DNA of 64,000 nt from Citrobacter youngae (GTDB lineage: Bacteria; Pseudomonadota; Gammaproteobacteria; Enterobacterales; Enterobacteriaceae). A program made the translations under genes and the position numbers. Positions 23,449 through 36,204 of this stretch are shown piece after piece (positions within the stretch are counted from its first letter, which is position 1; every line of letters begins with the position of its first letter). The stretch spans positions 1 to 64,000 of the forward strand of contig NZ_RPOI01000021.1 in the NCBI RefSeq assembly GCF_003818115.1, in the 5' to 3' direction. The notes below the pieces were generated by a model. It did not search any database. It saw nothing but the letters and a program-made list of their open reading frames with translations, and was not told the origin of the DNA.

Positions 23449-24234
23449 TCAGCGTCCTTTCCACACCGGATCGCGTTTTTCCGCAAATGCCAGTGGTCCT
23501 TCCAGCGCATCTTCCGAGTGCAGCACCGACGGATAGTGCTTCAGCACACCACTGCGGATGTAACGGTAGCCTTCTTCTACCGGCATTTCGCTGGTCGCAC
23601 GATAAATCTCTTTCAGCGCGGCGATAGCCAGCGGGGCGCTATTCACCAGCTGCTGCGCCAGTTCGCGCGCGCTATCCATCAGTTCGCTCTGGCTGACAAC
23701 GCGGTTGACGATACCCCAACGTAGCGCTTCTTCGGCGCTCATTCGTCTGCCTGTCATCACCATTTCGTTGACGATAGCCGGTGGCAGTAGCTTCGGCAGA
23801 CGCAGAACGCCGCCGCTGTCAGGCACGATCCCGAGCTTGGCTTCCGGTAGCGCGAAGCTGGCATTTTCCGCGCAGACGATGAAATCCGCCGCCAGCGCCA
23901 GCTCAAAACCACCGCCAAACGCATAGCCATTTACCGCAGCGATGACCGGTTTATCGAGGTCGAAAATTTCGGTTAAACCGGCAAAGCCGCCTGGGCCAAA
24001 ATCGGCATCCGGCGCTTCACCTTCAGCTGCCGCTTTTAAGTCCCAGCCCGCAGAAAAGAATTTCTCACCACCGCCGGTGATTATCGCTACGCGTAATTCC
24101 GGGTCATCACGAAAATTAAGAAACGCTTCGCCCATGGCAAAGCTGGTTTTGGCATCAATGGCATTGGCTTTAGGCCGGTCGAGGGTAATTTCCAGAATCG
24201 GGCCGTTACGGGTCAGATGTAATGATTCACTCAT
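23449..24234 (-). CDS. caiD: Crotonobetainyl-CoA hydratase
   Basis: Interconverts crotonobetainyl-CoA and L-carnitinyl-CoA. It is 261 aa, an enoyl-CoA hydratase/crotonase fold. The oxyanion-hole segments [11 protein letters not shown] and [19 protein letters not shown] and the catalytic-region [14 protein letters not shown] are present. The start is ATG 24234 after GGAGATGAACT. It is read in the minus-strand cai operon, 54 bp after caiC. Confidence 0.96.
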   Translation of the reverse strand: MSESLHLTRNGPILEITLDRPKANAIDAKTSFAMGEAFLNFRDDPELRVAIITGGGEKFFSAGWDLKAAAEGEAPDADFGPGGFAGLTEIFDLDKPVIAAVNGYAFGGGFELALAADFIVCAENASFALPEAKLGIVPDSGGVLRLPKLLPPAIVNEMVMTGRRMSAEEALRWGIVNRVVSQSELMDSARELAQQLVNSAPLAIAALKEIYRATSEMPVEEGYRYIRSGVLKHYPSVLHSEDALEGPLAFAEKRDPVWKGR

Positions 24235-24288
24235 AGTTCATCTCCAGATAAATAGATTTCCCGGCAGGAGGAATTCCTACCGGGAGGG

Positions 24289-25842
24289 TTATTTCAGATT
24301 TTTTTTGATTATTTTTCCTGAACAATTGCGCGGCAGGTCGGTTCTTATCTCCATAAAAGAGGGAACCTTGAATTTCGCCATATTGTTTTCGCAGAAGCTG
24401 AAGAACTCGGCTTCGCTTAATGTTTCACCTTCATTAAGGACGATAAACGCTTTAATGGCTTCATCACGGATTGAATCTTTAATACCGACAACCACAATGT
24501 CCTGAATTTTCGGATGCGCAGAAATAATATTTTCCAGCTCGACGCAGGAGACATTTTCTCCGCCGCGTTTAATCATGTTGCAGCGTCTGTCGACGAAATA
24601 AAAAAAACCGTCCGCATCCTGGTAACCCGAATCTCCGGTATGTAACCAACCCTCAGCTTCCAGCGCTTTGGCGGTAGCCTCCGGCTGGGCATAGTACTCT
24701 TTGAAGATTGTTTTGCCCGGCACGCCTTTAATACAGATTTCGCCAATTTCTCCGGCGGGCAGGGGACGGTTGTGATCGTCACGGATTTCGGCTTCATAGC
24801 TAAACCCTACGCGGCCAATTGAGGGCCAGCGTCGTTTGTCACCGGGACGGTCGCCGATAATACCGACGATGGTTTCAGTCATACCGTAGGAGGTCAGCAG
24901 CCTGACGCCAAAACGTTCGGTAAAGGCGTCTTTTTCCTGTGCGGATAAATTGAGATAGAACATTACTTCGCGCAGGTGATGCTGTCTGTCGGTTGGCGCG
25001 GCAGGTTGTACCATCAGCGTTCTGATCATCATCGGAATGCATTCGGTAACCGTCGCCTTATATCTATGCACCTGATTCCAGAACGTCCTGGCACTGTACT
25101 TCTCTAGCAGCACAAAGGTGCTGCCAGCGGAGAATGCGGGCATTGCGGCGGTACACTGACAGTCGATATGAAAAGCGGGCATCACCGTCATGTAGACGTC
25201 ATCATTACGCAGAGCGATTTGCCAGGAAGTGTAGTAGCCTGCAAAACGCAGGTTGTAGTGGGTAATCACCACCCCTTTAGGTCGTGAAGTGGTGCCTGAG
25301 GTAAACAGAATTTCCGCCGTATCGTCAGTGGATAACGCGGGCGTATAACACAGCGTAGTCGACTGGCGGGATTGCAGTTGGGTAAAGTGGCTCACGCCGT
25401 CGTCAACCGGAAGCTGTTCGCCAATCAGACAGATATGATTAAGCGGTGTGGTATTTTCCAGCCGTATCTGGCGGTACATAGGATAAAACTGGGCGCTGGT
25501 GACCAGCAGGCTTACCTGGCTGTTTTGCAGGATCCAGGCACTTTCTTCGCCCAGTAAGCGGGCATTAATCGGTACCATAATGGCGCCAATTTTTGCCAGC
25601 CCAAACCAGCAAAAAATGAATTCCGGACAGTTATCCAGATGCAATGCGACCTTATCGCCCTTGCGGATCCCTAAGGAATGGAAAAGGTTTGCCGTGCGGT
25701 TAATCTCTTCATTGAGCGAGGCATAGCTAAACTGCCGAACGACTCCTTCGCAGGATTCGAAAATTAACGCCGTTTTATCTCCGTACACCCCGGCCAGGTC
25801 GTCCCACATCTGACGTAAGTTTTGTCCGCCAACGATATCCAT
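24289..25842 (-). CDS. caiC: Crotonobetaine/carnitine:CoA ligase
   Basis: ATP-dependent activation of carnitine or crotonobetaine to the CoA ester, priming the CaiB transferase cycle. It is 517 aa, as in E. coli. The ANL-family motifs are [17 protein letters not shown] (P-loop-like), [10 protein letters not shown], and [21 protein letters not shown]; the C-terminal lysine is in [13 protein letters not shown]. Confidence 0.96.
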   Translation of the reverse strand: MDIVGGQNLRQMWDDLAGVYGDKTALIFESCEGVVRQFSYASLNEEINRTANLFHSLGIRKGDKVALHLDNCPEFIFCWFGLAKIGAIMVPINARLLGEESAWILQNSQVSLLVTSAQFYPMYRQIRLENTTPLNHICLIGEQLPVDDGVSHFTQLQSRQSTTLCYTPALSTDDTAEILFTSGTTSRPKGVVITHYNLRFAGYYTSWQIALRNDDVYMTVMPAFHIDCQCTAAMPAFSAGSTFVLLEKYSARTFWNQVHRYKATVTECIPMMIRTLMVQPAAPTDRQHHLREVMFYLNLSAQEKDAFTERFGVRLLTSYGMTETIVGIIGDRPGDKRRWPSIGRVGFSYEAEIRDDHNRPLPAGEIGEICIKGVPGKTIFKEYYAQPEATAKALEAEGWLHTGDSGYQDADGFFYFVDRRCNMIKRGGENVSCVELENIISAHPKIQDIVVVGIKDSIRDEAIKAFIVLNEGETLSEAEFFSFCENNMAKFKVPSFMEIRTDLPRNCSGKIIKKNLK

Positions 25843-25904
25843 ATTGCTTTATCCACTGAAATCAGGCGTGAGCGCTAACCCACTCGCGGGTCAGCGCGTC
25901 GCGT

Positions 25905-27233
<1,329 letters not shown>

Positions 27234-28376
27234 TTAACGGTATTGCTTGAGTACCGCACGACCCAACGTCAGGATCTGCATTTCGTCAGAACCACCAGAA
27301 ACACGGTCAACGCGCAGGTCACGCCAGAAGCGCGTGATGCGATGGTTACCCGCGATACCCACGCCACCCAGCACCTGCATGGCGGTGTCTACCACTTCAA
27401 ATGCCGCGTTGGCGCAGAAGTATTTGCACATTGCCGCGTCACCCGAGGTAATAGTGCCGTTATCCGCTTTCCATGCGGCTTCCAGCAGCATGTTTTTCAT
27501 GGAGTTCAGTTTGATCGCCATGTGCGCGAACTTCTCCTGAATCAGCTGGAAACGGCCGATCGTTTCGCCAAACTGTACGCGCTGATTGGCGTAGCGCGCG
27601 GCGTCTTCAAACGCGCACATTGCCGTACCGTAGTTGGTCAGCGCGACGAGGAAGCGTTCATGGTCAAACTCTTCTTTCACGCGATTGAAACCGTTACCTT
27701 CCCGACCGAACATGTCTTTCTCGTCCAGCTCAACGTCGTCAAAGGTGATTTCACAGCAGCTATCCATACGCAGACCGAGTTTCTCCAGTTTGTTGACCTT
27801 GATACCCGCTTTGCTCATGTCAACGAACCACTCGGTATAAACAGGTTTATCCGGCGATGCGCCATCTCTCGCCATCACCACGATGTACGGGGTATAGGCG
27901 CTACTGGTGATAAAGCACTTACTGCCATTAAGATAAACCTTACCATTTTTACGTGTATAAGTGGTTTTCAGGCTACCAACATCCGATCCCGCTCCCGGTT
28001 CGGTGATCGCAGAGTTCCACATCTGCTTACCGGTTCCCTGGAACGCCATGATTTTATCGATTTGTTCCTGAGTCCCTTCACGCAGGAAGGTATTAAAACC
28101 ACCCGGTAACTGGTACAGCACATAGGTTGGCGCGCCCAGGCGGCCGAGTTCCATCCAGACGGCGGCCACGGTGACAAAACCCGCTTCCAGTCCACCGTGT
28201 TCTTCCGGGATCAACAGGCTATCGATGCCCATATCCGCCAGTGCTTTTACAAAACGCTCAGGGTAGACGCTGTCGCGATCGCACTCGGCAAAATAAGCTT
28301 CCCAGTTCTCACTGGCCATCAGTTCACGAATACCGGCGACAAACAGTTCCTGCTCGTCATTTAAGTTGAAATCCAT
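27234..28376 (-). CDS. caiA: Crotonobetainyl-CoA reductase
   Basis: Flavin-dependent acyl-CoA dehydrogenase-type enzyme that reduces crotonobetainyl-CoA to gamma-butyrobetainyl-CoA, with electrons from FixABCX. It is 380 aa, as in E. coli. Conserved blocks are [35 protein letters not shown], and the C-terminal [34 protein letters not shown]. Confidence 0.97.
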   Translation of the reverse strand: MDFNLNDEQELFVAGIRELMASENWEAYFAECDRDSVYPERFVKALADMGIDSLLIPEEHGGLEAGFVTVAAVWMELGRLGAPTYVLYQLPGGFNTFLREGTQEQIDKIMAFQGTGKQMWNSAITEPGAGSDVGSLKTTYTRKNGKVYLNGSKCFITSSAYTPYIVVMARDGASPDKPVYTEWFVDMSKAGIKVNKLEKLGLRMDSCCEITFDDVELDEKDMFGREGNGFNRVKEEFDHERFLVALTNYGTAMCAFEDAARYANQRVQFGETIGRFQLIQEKFAHMAIKLNSMKNMLLEAAWKADNGTITSGDAAMCKYFCANAAFEVVDTAMQVLGGVGIAGNHRITRFWRDLRVDRVSGGSDEMQILTLGRAVLKQYR

Positions 28377-28410
28377 CTTTCAGCCTCTTGATCAATTGGG
28401 TTAATAAGAA

Positions 28411-29955
<1,545 letters not shown>

Positions 29956-30076
29956 TTATTTAGCGTGCCCGTATGTGATCGTTTGTTTATTTATTATTAA
30001 TGATTTGTTGATGACTTTTTAACCTCTGGGGCGCCTCAGTGAGTAACTCATAATGGGTATTCATTTCCGGCTGTTC

Positions 30077-30092
30077 TGTTATCTGTGTCACA
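30077..30092. promoter_or_regulatory. CRP-type site in the cai-fix region
   Basis: TGTTATCTGTGTCACA matches the TGTGA-N6-TCACA palindrome at eight of ten key bases. CRP is required for cai and fix expression in E. coli. Confidence 0.65.
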
Positions 30093-30188
30093 CTTTTTTA
30101 TGCTGGTTATTTTGTCTGGAAATCTAGATAATTTCTTTATTAATCATGATATTGACATTGGTTTTTTAACTTTTTTAAGTGACTGGCG

Positions 30189-30221
30189 TTCAATATTGTT
30201 GAACCAGCAGACAATATTGAA
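30189..30221. promoter_or_regulatory. CaiF-type inverted repeat, site 1
   Basis: TTCAATATTG (30189-30198) and its exact reverse complement CAATATTGAA (30212-30221) are separated by 13 bases. E. coli CaiF is reported to bind 11-bp inverted repeats separated by 13 bp, so this fits very well. Confidence 0.8.
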
Positions 30222-30245
30222 AATTTTCATATTTGACGTGATTCT

Positions 30246-30278
30246 TTCAATATTGGTGAGGCATGTAACACTATTGAA
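30246..30278. promoter_or_regulatory. CaiF-type inverted repeat, site 2
   Basis: TTCAATATTG (30246-30255) and CACTATTGAA (30269-30278), nine of ten bases complementary, again with a 13-base gap. Site 2 starts 57 bp after site 1. A further unpaired TTCAATATTG lies at 30305-30314 and a partial one (TTCAATGTGT) at 30289. Confidence 0.78.
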
Positions 30279-30408
30279 AGTTACGAATTTCAATGTGTGA
30301 CATTTTCAATATTGGTGATTAAGGTTTTATTTCCGAATTAAAGAGCGTGATATCTGTATTTAACACCGCCGATATAAATACGTTTCCTTCATGATTTCTG
30401 GAGATGCA

Positions 30409-31179
30409 ATGAAGATAATTACTTGCTACAAATGCGTACCTGATGAGCAGGATATTGCGATTAATAATGCTGATGGAACACTCGATTTCAGCAAAGCAGA
30501 TGGCAAAATCAGCCAATATGATCTGAATGCGATCGAGGCAGCTTGCCAGTTAAAACAGCAGGTGGGAGAGGCTCAGGTTGTGGCCATGAGCGTCGGAGGC
30601 AAAGCGCTGACCAATGCAAAAGGGCGCAAAGATGTGCTTTCCCGTGGCCCTGATGAACTGATTGTTGTCATTGACGATCAATTTGAACAGGCGCTGCCGC
30701 AACAAACTGCCACTGCGCTGGCTGCCGCCGTGCAAAAATCCGGTTTTGATCTGCTTATTTGCGGCGACGGTTCTTCCGATCTTTATGCTCAGCAGGTTGG
30801 TCTGCTGGTGGGCGAAATGCTGGACGTGCCGGCGATAAACGGCGTGAGCAAAATCCTCTCTCTTACCGACAGCACTCTGACGGTAGAGCGTGAACTGGAA
30901 GATGAAGTTGAAACCCTGAGTATCCCGCTTCCGGCGGTTGTCGCGGTCTCTACTGACATCAACACCCCTCAAATCCCTTCCATGAAAGCCATTCTTGGCG
31001 CGGCGAAAAAACCGGTTCAGGTTTGGTCGACTACAGACATTGGGCTGAACAGCGTGCAGGCGTATTCCGCACAGCATGTTGCTGCACCGAAACAGCGCGA
31101 GCGTCAGCGCGTTGTAATTGAAGGTGACGGTGAAGAACAGATTGCCGCGTTTGTCGAGAATCTTCGCAAAATCATTTAA
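30409..31179 (+). CDS. fixA: Electron-transfer flavoprotein beta-type subunit FixA
   Basis: Part of FixABCX, which passes electrons to carnitine reduction (CaiA) in anaerobic cells. It is 256 aa from ATG 30409 ([15 protein letters not shown]), as in E. coli, with GGAG seven bases upstream; the ATG at 30391 would add six residues and has no ribosome site. ETF-beta family blocks: [20 protein letters not shown] and the nucleotide-site region [15 protein letters not shown]. Confidence 0.96.
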   Translation: MKIITCYKCVPDEQDIAINNADGTLDFSKADGKISQYDLNAIEAACQLKQQVGEAQVVAMSVGGKALTNAKGRKDVLSRGPDELIVVIDDQFEQALPQQTATALAAAVQKSGFDLLICGDGSSDLYAQQVGLLVGEMLDVPAINGVSKILSLTDSTLTVERELEDEVETLSIPLPAVVAVSTDINTPQIPSMKAILGAAKKPVQVWSTTDIGLNSVQAYSAQHVAAPKQRERQRVVIEGDGEEQIAAFVENLRKII

Positions 31180-31194
31180 TTATCAGGGGATGTT

Positions 31195-32136
31195 ATGAAC
31201 AAATTTTCCAGTATCTGGGTATTCAGTGATACCCCTTCTCGTCTGCCGGAACTGATGAAAGGTGCGCAGGCTTTAGGCGAAAAAGTTAACACGTTTGTGC
31301 TCAGCGATGCGGACAGCGCAACGGCATGTCATTTAGGCGCGGATCATGTCTGGCTGCTCAGCGGCAAACCAGAAGACCGTATGGTTGAAGACTACGCCGA
31401 TGCGATGGCCGAAATCATTCGTCAGCACAGCGAGGGCGGCGCGGTGCTGCTGCCGAATACACGTCGGGGCAAGCTGTTAGCGGCAAAGCTGGGCTTTCGC
31501 TTGTCGGCTGCAGTCTCAAATGACGCCAGCGCAGTCGCGGTGCAGGATGGAAAAGCGGCGGTCAAACATATGGTTTACGGCGGTCTGGCGATGGGAGCAG
31601 AAACAATCGCTTCACCGTTTGCCGTGATCACTCTCAGTAGCGGAACGTTTGACGCGCAGCAACCGGATACCGCTCGCAGCGGCGAGGTGCACACCATCCA
31701 GTGGCAGGCTCCGGCCTTTGTCGTGACCCGTACGGCAACTCAGGAGCGTCAGAGCAACAGCGTCGATCTCGACAAAGCCCGTCTGGTGGTCAGCGTGGGA
31801 CGCGGTATTGGTAGCAAAGAAAATATCTCGCTTGCCGAAGCGCTGTGCCAGACGATTGGCGCTGAGTTGGCCTGTTCCCGTCCGGTGGCGGAAAACGAGA
31901 AGTGGATGGAGCATGAACGCTACGTCGGCATCTCCAACCTGATGCTTAAGCCTGAACTGTATCTGGCCGTGGGGATCTCAGGGCAGATCCAACATATGGT
32001 CGGCGCCAACGGCGCACAGACGATTTTCGCCATCAACAAAGACAAAAATGCGCCGATTTTCCAATATGCAGATTATGGGATTGTTGGCGATGCGCTGAAG
32101 ATCCTGCCTGCGCTGACGGCTGCCTTAGCGCGTTAA
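31195..32136 (+). CDS. fixB: Electron-transfer flavoprotein alpha-type subunit FixB
   Basis: Partner of FixA. It is 313 aa, the E. coli length. The C-terminal FAD-binding ETF-alpha domain shows [35 protein letters not shown] and [15 protein letters not shown], ending with [33 protein letters not shown] precedes the ATG. Confidence 0.97.
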   Translation: MNKFSSIWVFSDTPSRLPELMKGAQALGEKVNTFVLSDADSATACHLGADHVWLLSGKPEDRMVEDYADAMAEIIRQHSEGGAVLLPNTRRGKLLAAKLGFRLSAAVSNDASAVAVQDGKAAVKHMVYGGLAMGAETIASPFAVITLSSGTFDAQQPDTARSGEVHTIQWQAPAFVVTRTATQERQSNSVDLDKARLVVSVGRGIGSKENISLAEALCQTIGAELACSRPVAENEKWMEHERYVGISNLMLKPELYLAVGISGQIQHMVGANGAQTIFAINKDKNAPIFQYADYGIVGDALKILPALTAALAR

Positions 32137-32184
32137 ACCATTCGGGCAGGATGCGAAGGTATCCTGCCGCTGACAGGAGTACGT

Positions 32185-33471
32185 ATGTCCGAAGATATCT
32201 TTGATGCCATCATCGTGGGTGCAGGTCTGGCTGGTTCGGTTGCAGCGCTGGTGCTGGCTCGGGAAGGTGCACAGGTGCTGGTTATCGAGCGCGGCAATTC
32301 TGCTGGCGCGAAGAATGTCACCGGTGGGCGCATGTATGCGCATAGCCTGGAGCGCATTATTCCCGGTTTTGCTGAGCAGGCTCCCATTGAACGCATAATC
32401 ACCCACGAAAAGCTCGCCTTTATGACCGACAAAGGGGCGATGACCATCGACTATTGCAATGGTGAAGAGGCCGCATCGTCGCAGGTTTCTTATTCCGTCT
32501 TACGTAGCAAATTTGACGCCTGGCTGATGGAGCAGGCCGAAGAGGCGGGCGCTCAGCTCATCACCGGTATTCGCGTGGATAACGTTGTGCAGCGCGAGGG
32601 TAAAGTCGTGGGCGTGGAAGCCGACGGCGATATTCTGGAAGCCAAAGTGGTGATCCTCGCCGACGGGGTGAATTCTTTGTTGGCAGAAAAACTGGGCATG
32701 GCAAAGCGCGTCGAGGCATCGCATGTTGCCGTCGGCGTAAAAGAGCTGATCGAATTGCCAAAATCGGTGATTGAAGATCGTTTCCAGTTACAGGGGAACG
32801 AAGGCGCAGCCTGTTTGTTTGCCGGATCGCCAACCGATGGATTGATGGGCGGTGGTTTTCTCTATACGAATGAAACAACCCTTTCTCTGGGACTGGTCTG
32901 CGGTCTTCATCATCTGAAAGACGCTAAAAAATCGGTCCCGCAAATGCTGGAAGATTTCAAACAGCATCCGGCGGTTGCCCCGCTGATCGCCGGTGGCAAG
33001 CTGGTGGAATATGCCGCGCACGTCGTACCTGAAGCCGGTATGAATATGCAGCCTGAACTGGTGGGGGACGGTGTGCTGATTGCCGGTGACGCTGCCGGAA
33101 TGTGTATGAACCTCGGCTTTACCATTCGCGGTATGGATCTCGCCATTTCCGCAGGCGAAGCGGCGGCGAAAACGGTGCTTTCAGCGATGAAGCGTGACGA
33201 CTTTAGCAAGCAGTCGCTGGGTGAATACCGTCAGCATCTGGACGATGGCCCGATGCGCGATATGCGTATGTACCAGAAGCTTCCTGCTTTTCTTGATAAC
33301 CCGCGCATGTTTACCGCCTATCCCGAAATGGCGGTCAGTATCGCACGCGACCTGTTCACCGTGGATGGTTCCGCCCCAGTGCCAATGCGTAAAAAAATCC
33401 TGCGCCATGCGAAGAAAGTGGGCTTCATCAACCTGATGAAAGATGGCCTGAAAGGAGTGACCGTATTATGA
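32185..33471 (+). CDS. fixC: FixC, ETF-quinone oxidoreductase-like flavoprotein
   Basis: FAD protein linking FixAB to the quinone pool or other donors. It is 428 aa. The N-terminal dinucleotide fold is IIVGAGLAGSVAALVLAREG, followed by VIERG; the second FAD block is LIAGDAAGMCMNLGFTIRGMD. It overlaps fixX by four bases (ATGA), indicating translational coupling. Confidence 0.97.
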   Translation: MSEDIFDAIIVGAGLAGSVAALVLAREGAQVLVIERGNSAGAKNVTGGRMYAHSLERIIPGFAEQAPIERIITHEKLAFMTDKGAMTIDYCNGEEAASSQVSYSVLRSKFDAWLMEQAEEAGAQLITGIRVDNVVQREGKVVGVEADGDILEAKVVILADGVNSLLAEKLGMAKRVEASHVAVGVKELIELPKSVIEDRFQLQGNEGAACLFAGSPTDGLMGGGFLYTNETTLSLGLVCGLHHLKDAKKSVPQMLEDFKQHPAVAPLIAGGKLVEYAAHVVPEAGMNMQPELVGDGVLIAGDAAGMCMNLGFTIRGMDLAISAGEAAAKTVLSAMKRDDFSKQSLGEYRQHLDDGPMRDMRMYQKLPAFLDNPRMFTAYPEMAVSIARDLFTVDGSAPVPMRKKILRHAKKVGFINLMKDGLKGVTVL

Positions 33472-33755
33472 CATCTCCCGTCAATGTGGACGTCAAACTG
33501 GGCGTCAATAAGTTCAATGTCGATGAAGACAGCCCGCATATCATTCTCAAAACCGATCCTGATAAACAGGCGCTGGAAGTGCTGATTAAGGCCTGTCCAG
33601 CAGGGCTGTATAAAAAACAGGACGACGGCAGCGTACGGTTTGATTACGCCGGGTGCCTGGAGTGCGGAACGTGCCGCATTCTCGGGCTCGATACAGCGCT
33701 GGAAAAGTGGGAATACCCGCGTGGGACATTTGGCGTGGAGTTTCGCTACGGTTAA
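33468..33755 (+). CDS. fixX: Ferredoxin-like protein FixX
   Basis: Small Fe-S partner of FixC. It is 95 aa. Cysteines are in KACPAGLYKK and CLECGTCRILG; the pattern is that of the C-terminal cluster domain of ETF-quinone oxidoreductases, where one ferredoxin site is incomplete. It is the last gene of fixABCX, followed by REP elements. Confidence 0.96.
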   Translation: MTSPVNVDVKLGVNKFNVDEDSPHIILKTDPDKQALEVLIKACPAGLYKKQDDGSVRFDYAGCLECGTCRILGLDTALEKWEYPRGTFGVEFRYG

Positions 33756-33777
33756 TAAGTACGAGGTTGTGCACCCG

Positions 33778-33866
33778 TAGGCCGGATAAGATGCGGTAGC
33801 GTCGCCATCCGGCAATCATGTGGCGCCAATGCCGGATGGCGGCGTAAATGCCTTATCCGGCCTACA
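33778..33866. repeat. REP/BIME pair after fixABCX
   Basis: GTAGGCCGGATAAGATG...GCCATCCGGCA and GCCGGATGGCGGCG...CTTATCCGGCCTACAG in opposed orientation. They separate fixX from yaaU. Confidence 0.88.
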
Positions 33867-33902
33867 GATGACGCTTTGCCCGTGTTGAAACAGGAAGTCG
33901 CT

Positions 33903-35246
33903 ATGCAGCAGCCCAGGAACTTTGATGACATCAAATTTACCTCTATTCACCGCCGGATAATGCTGTGGGGAAGCGGTGGGCCGTTTCTGGATGGTTATGT
34001 GCTGGTGATGATTGGCGTGGCGCTGGAACAGCTCACGCCAGCATTGAAACTGGACGCACAGTGGATTGGTCTGCTGGGCGCCGGCACGCTCGCCGGTCTG
34101 TTTGTGGGGACGTCGCTGTTTGGCTACATTTCCGATAAGGTCGGGCGGCGCAAAATGTTCATCATCGATATTATCGCCATTGGCGTGATATCGGCAGCAA
34201 CCATGTTTGTTTCCTCGCCCGTTGAATTGTTAGTGATGCGCGTGCTGATCGGCATTGTGATTGGTGCCGATTATCCGATTGCTACCTCGATGATTACCGA
34301 GTTCTCCAATACCCGCCAGCGCGCTTTCTCCATCGGTTTTATCGCCGCGATGTGGTATGTCGGCGCCACCTGTGCCGATCTGGTCGGTTACTGTTTGTAT
34401 GATGTTGAGGGCGGATGGCGCTGGATGTTGGGCAGCGCGGTGATCCCCTGCATTTTGATCCTGATTGGGCGCTTCGATCTTCCTGAATCGCCGCGCTGGC
34501 TGCTGCGTAAAGGTCGGGTGAAAGAGTGTGAAGCGATGATGATCAAACTCTTCGGCGAACCGGTGGTGTTCGACGAAGAGGCGCCGCAGGAGACGCGTTT
34601 CCTTCAGTTGTTTAATCGTCGTCACTTTCCATTTGTCCTGTTTGTTGCCGCCATCTGGACCTGTCAGGTGATCCCGATGTTTGCTATTTATACTTTCGGC
34701 CCGCAGATTGTCGGCTTGCTGGGCCTTGGTGTTGGAAAAAGCGCCGCGTTGGGTAACGTGGTGATCAGCCTGTGCTTCATGCTGGGCTGTATTCCACCGA
34801 TGTTCTGGCTCAATAGCGCGGGCCGTCGACCGCTGTTGATTGGCAGCTTTATTATGATGACGCTGGCGTTGGCCGTGCTGGGGCTAATCCCTGATATGGG
34901 CGCATGGCTGGTGGTGCTGGCGTTTGCCGTATACGCGTTTTTCTCAGGGGGACCCGGGAACCTGCAGTGGCTATACCCTAACGAACTGTTCCCCACCGAT
35001 ATTCGTGCCTCTGCCGTCGGCGTGATTATGTCCTTAAGCCGTATTGGCACTATTGTTTCAACCTGGGCACTGCCGATCTTCATCACGAAATATGGGATTA
35101 ATTCCGTGATGTTAATGGGGGCAGGGATTTCATTGATTGGTCTGTTGGTTTCTATTGCCTTCGCCCCGGAAACGCGAGGTCTGACGCTGGCGCAAACCAG
35201 CCAAATGACGATTCGCAGAAAACCGATGTCCAGAGCGAGCGGTTAA
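33903..35246 (+). CDS. yaaU: MFS transporter YaaU (sugar-porter type)
   Basis: Predicted inner-membrane major-facilitator transporter; substrate unknown. It is 447 aa from ATG 33903 (MQQPRNFDD), with AGGAAG upstream, close to E. coli YaaU. About twelve membrane segments. The loop motifs are GYISDKVGRRK (loop 2-3), DLPESPRWLLRKGR and the C-terminal ELFPTDIRASAVG. Its place beside cai-fix suggests a possible role in the same metabolism, but that is only context. Confidence 0.93.
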   Translation: MQQPRNFDDIKFTSIHRRIMLWGSGGPFLDGYVLVMIGVALEQLTPALKLDAQWIGLLGAGTLAGLFVGTSLFGYISDKVGRRKMFIIDIIAIGVISAATMFVSSPVELLVMRVLIGIVIGADYPIATSMITEFSNTRQRAFSIGFIAAMWYVGATCADLVGYCLYDVEGGWRWMLGSAVIPCILILIGRFDLPESPRWLLRKGRVKECEAMMIKLFGEPVVFDEEAPQETRFLQLFNRRHFPFVLFVAAIWTCQVIPMFAIYTFGPQIVGLLGLGVGKSAALGNVVISLCFMLGCIPPMFWLNSAGRRPLLIGSFIMMTLALAVLGLIPDMGAWLVVLAFAVYAFFSGGPGNLQWLYPNELFPTDIRASAVGVIMSLSRIGTIVSTWALPIFITKYGINSVMLMGAGISLIGLLVSIAFAPETRGLTLAQTSQMTIRRKPMSRASG

Positions 35247-35336
35247 GAGTGTTCTGTATTTTCCCTGCAACTCAGTCAGTTAGCCTACAGTTAACGGGCA
35301 TATCACTGAAAATGACTGAAAAGCAGGGAGAACACC

Positions 35337-35570
35337 ATGCAAAAACATATTCTGATCACCTCCATTTTTACCGCCGCAGCGCTGTTTACCGTTGCCGGTT
35401 GCTCTTCTAATCAGGCGGTTAAAACGACCGACGGCAAAACCATCGTCACCGATGGCAAACCGCAAGTGGATGAAGATACGGGCCTGGTCTCGTACAAAAA
35501 TGCGCAAACGGGTAAGACGGAACAAATTAACCGCGATCAGGTTAAGGATATGAGCGAACTGGACAACTAG
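35337..35570 (+). CDS. Small YgdI/YgdR-type lipoprotein
   Basis: A 77-aa precursor. The signal peptide ends in a lipobox, LFTVAGC, with Cys22 as the lipidated residue; position +2 is Ser, so sorting to the outer membrane is expected. The mature part (VKTTDGKTIVTDGKPQVDEDTGLVSYKNA) looks like the DUF903 beta-barrel fold of YgdI/YgdR. AGGGAG lies upstream of the ATG. I do not recall a counterpart between yaaU and kefF in E. coli K-12; Salmonella seems to have one. Function unknown. Confidence 0.85.
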   Translation: MQKHILITSIFTAAALFTVAGCSSNQAVKTTDGKTIVTDGKPQVDEDTGLVSYKNAQTGKTEQINRDQVKDMSELDN

Positions 35571-35609
35571 TTCAGTTTTCTCCATTCAGCCACTCAATAA
35601 TATTGACTG

Positions 35610-35671
35610 TTAGCCTGTGGATTAAGTGACTAAACTCACTGTTATTACAATAATGCAGTGACACAGGCTAA
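35610..35671 (+). promoter_or_regulatory. Nested palindromes directly upstream of kefF
   Basis: TTAGCCTGTG (35610-35619) and CACAGGCTAA (35662-35671) are a perfect 10-bp inverted repeat ending two bases before the kefF ATG. Inside, TCACTG (35636-35641) pairs with CAGTGA (35656-35661), and the same TCACT can instead pair with AGTGA at 35625-35629. It may be an operator, or an RNA leader with exclusive stems. Confidence 0.5.
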
Positions 35672-35673
35672 TC

Positions 35674-36204
35674 ATGATTCTCATCATTTATGCGCATCCC
35701 TATCCGCAGCATTCGCATGCGAATAAGCGGATGCTTGAGCAGGTAAGGACACTGGAAGGGGTGGAGGTTCGTTCGCTCTATGAACTCTATCCCGATTTCA
35801 ATATCGATATCGCCGCAGAACAGGACGCGCTGTCACGTGCGAGCCTGATTATCTGGCAACATCCCATGCAATGGTACAGCACTCCTCCGTTACTCAAATT
35901 GTGGATGGATAAGGTCCTCTCCCACGGCTGGGCGTATGGTCACGGCGGTACCGCGCTGCATGGCAAACACCTGATGTGGGCAGTAACCACCGGTGGCGGT
36001 GAAAACCACTTTGATATCGGTTCCCACCCCGGGTTTGACGTGCTTTCCCAGCCTTTACAGGCAACAGCGCTCTATTGCGGCCTCAAATGGCTACCGCCGT
36101 TTGCGATGCACTGTACGTTTATCTGTGATGACGAAACGCTGCAGGCGCAGGCGCGTCACTACAAACAGCGTCTGATGGAATGGCAGGAGGCACACCATGG
36201 ATAG
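35674..36204 (+). CDS. kefF: KefF, ancillary oxidoreductase of the KefC K+ efflux system
   Basis: FMN-containing quinone reductase that is needed for full KefC activity during electrophile stress. It is 176 aa, with a flavodoxin-like fold of the NQO family: [15 protein letters not shown] near the N-terminus, [21 protein letters not shown], and [12 protein letters not shown]. Its end overlaps kefC by eight bases, so the two are co-translated. Confidence 0.96.
   Translation: MILIIYAHPYPQHSHANKRMLEQVRTLEGVEVRSLYELYPDFNIDIAAEQDALSRASLIIWQHPMQWYSTPPLLKLWMDKVLSHGWAYGHGGTALHGKHLMWAVTTGGGENHFDIGSHPGFDVLSQPLQATALYCGLKWLPPFAMHCTFICDDETLQAQARHYKQRLMEWQEAHHG

Noticed and set aside
27243-28109. A 288-codon frame antisense to caiA
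   Set aside because: Same codon-bias artefact; the caiA frame is full length with clear dehydrogenase motifs.
29973-29988. Second CRP-like site near caiT
   Set aside because: One half (TGTGA) is good but the other (GTTTA) does not fit, so I did not list it.
30136-30160. FNR-like TTAAT-N4-ATATT in the cai-fix region
   Set aside because: Only about half of the conserved bases match; AT-rich DNA gives such matches by chance.
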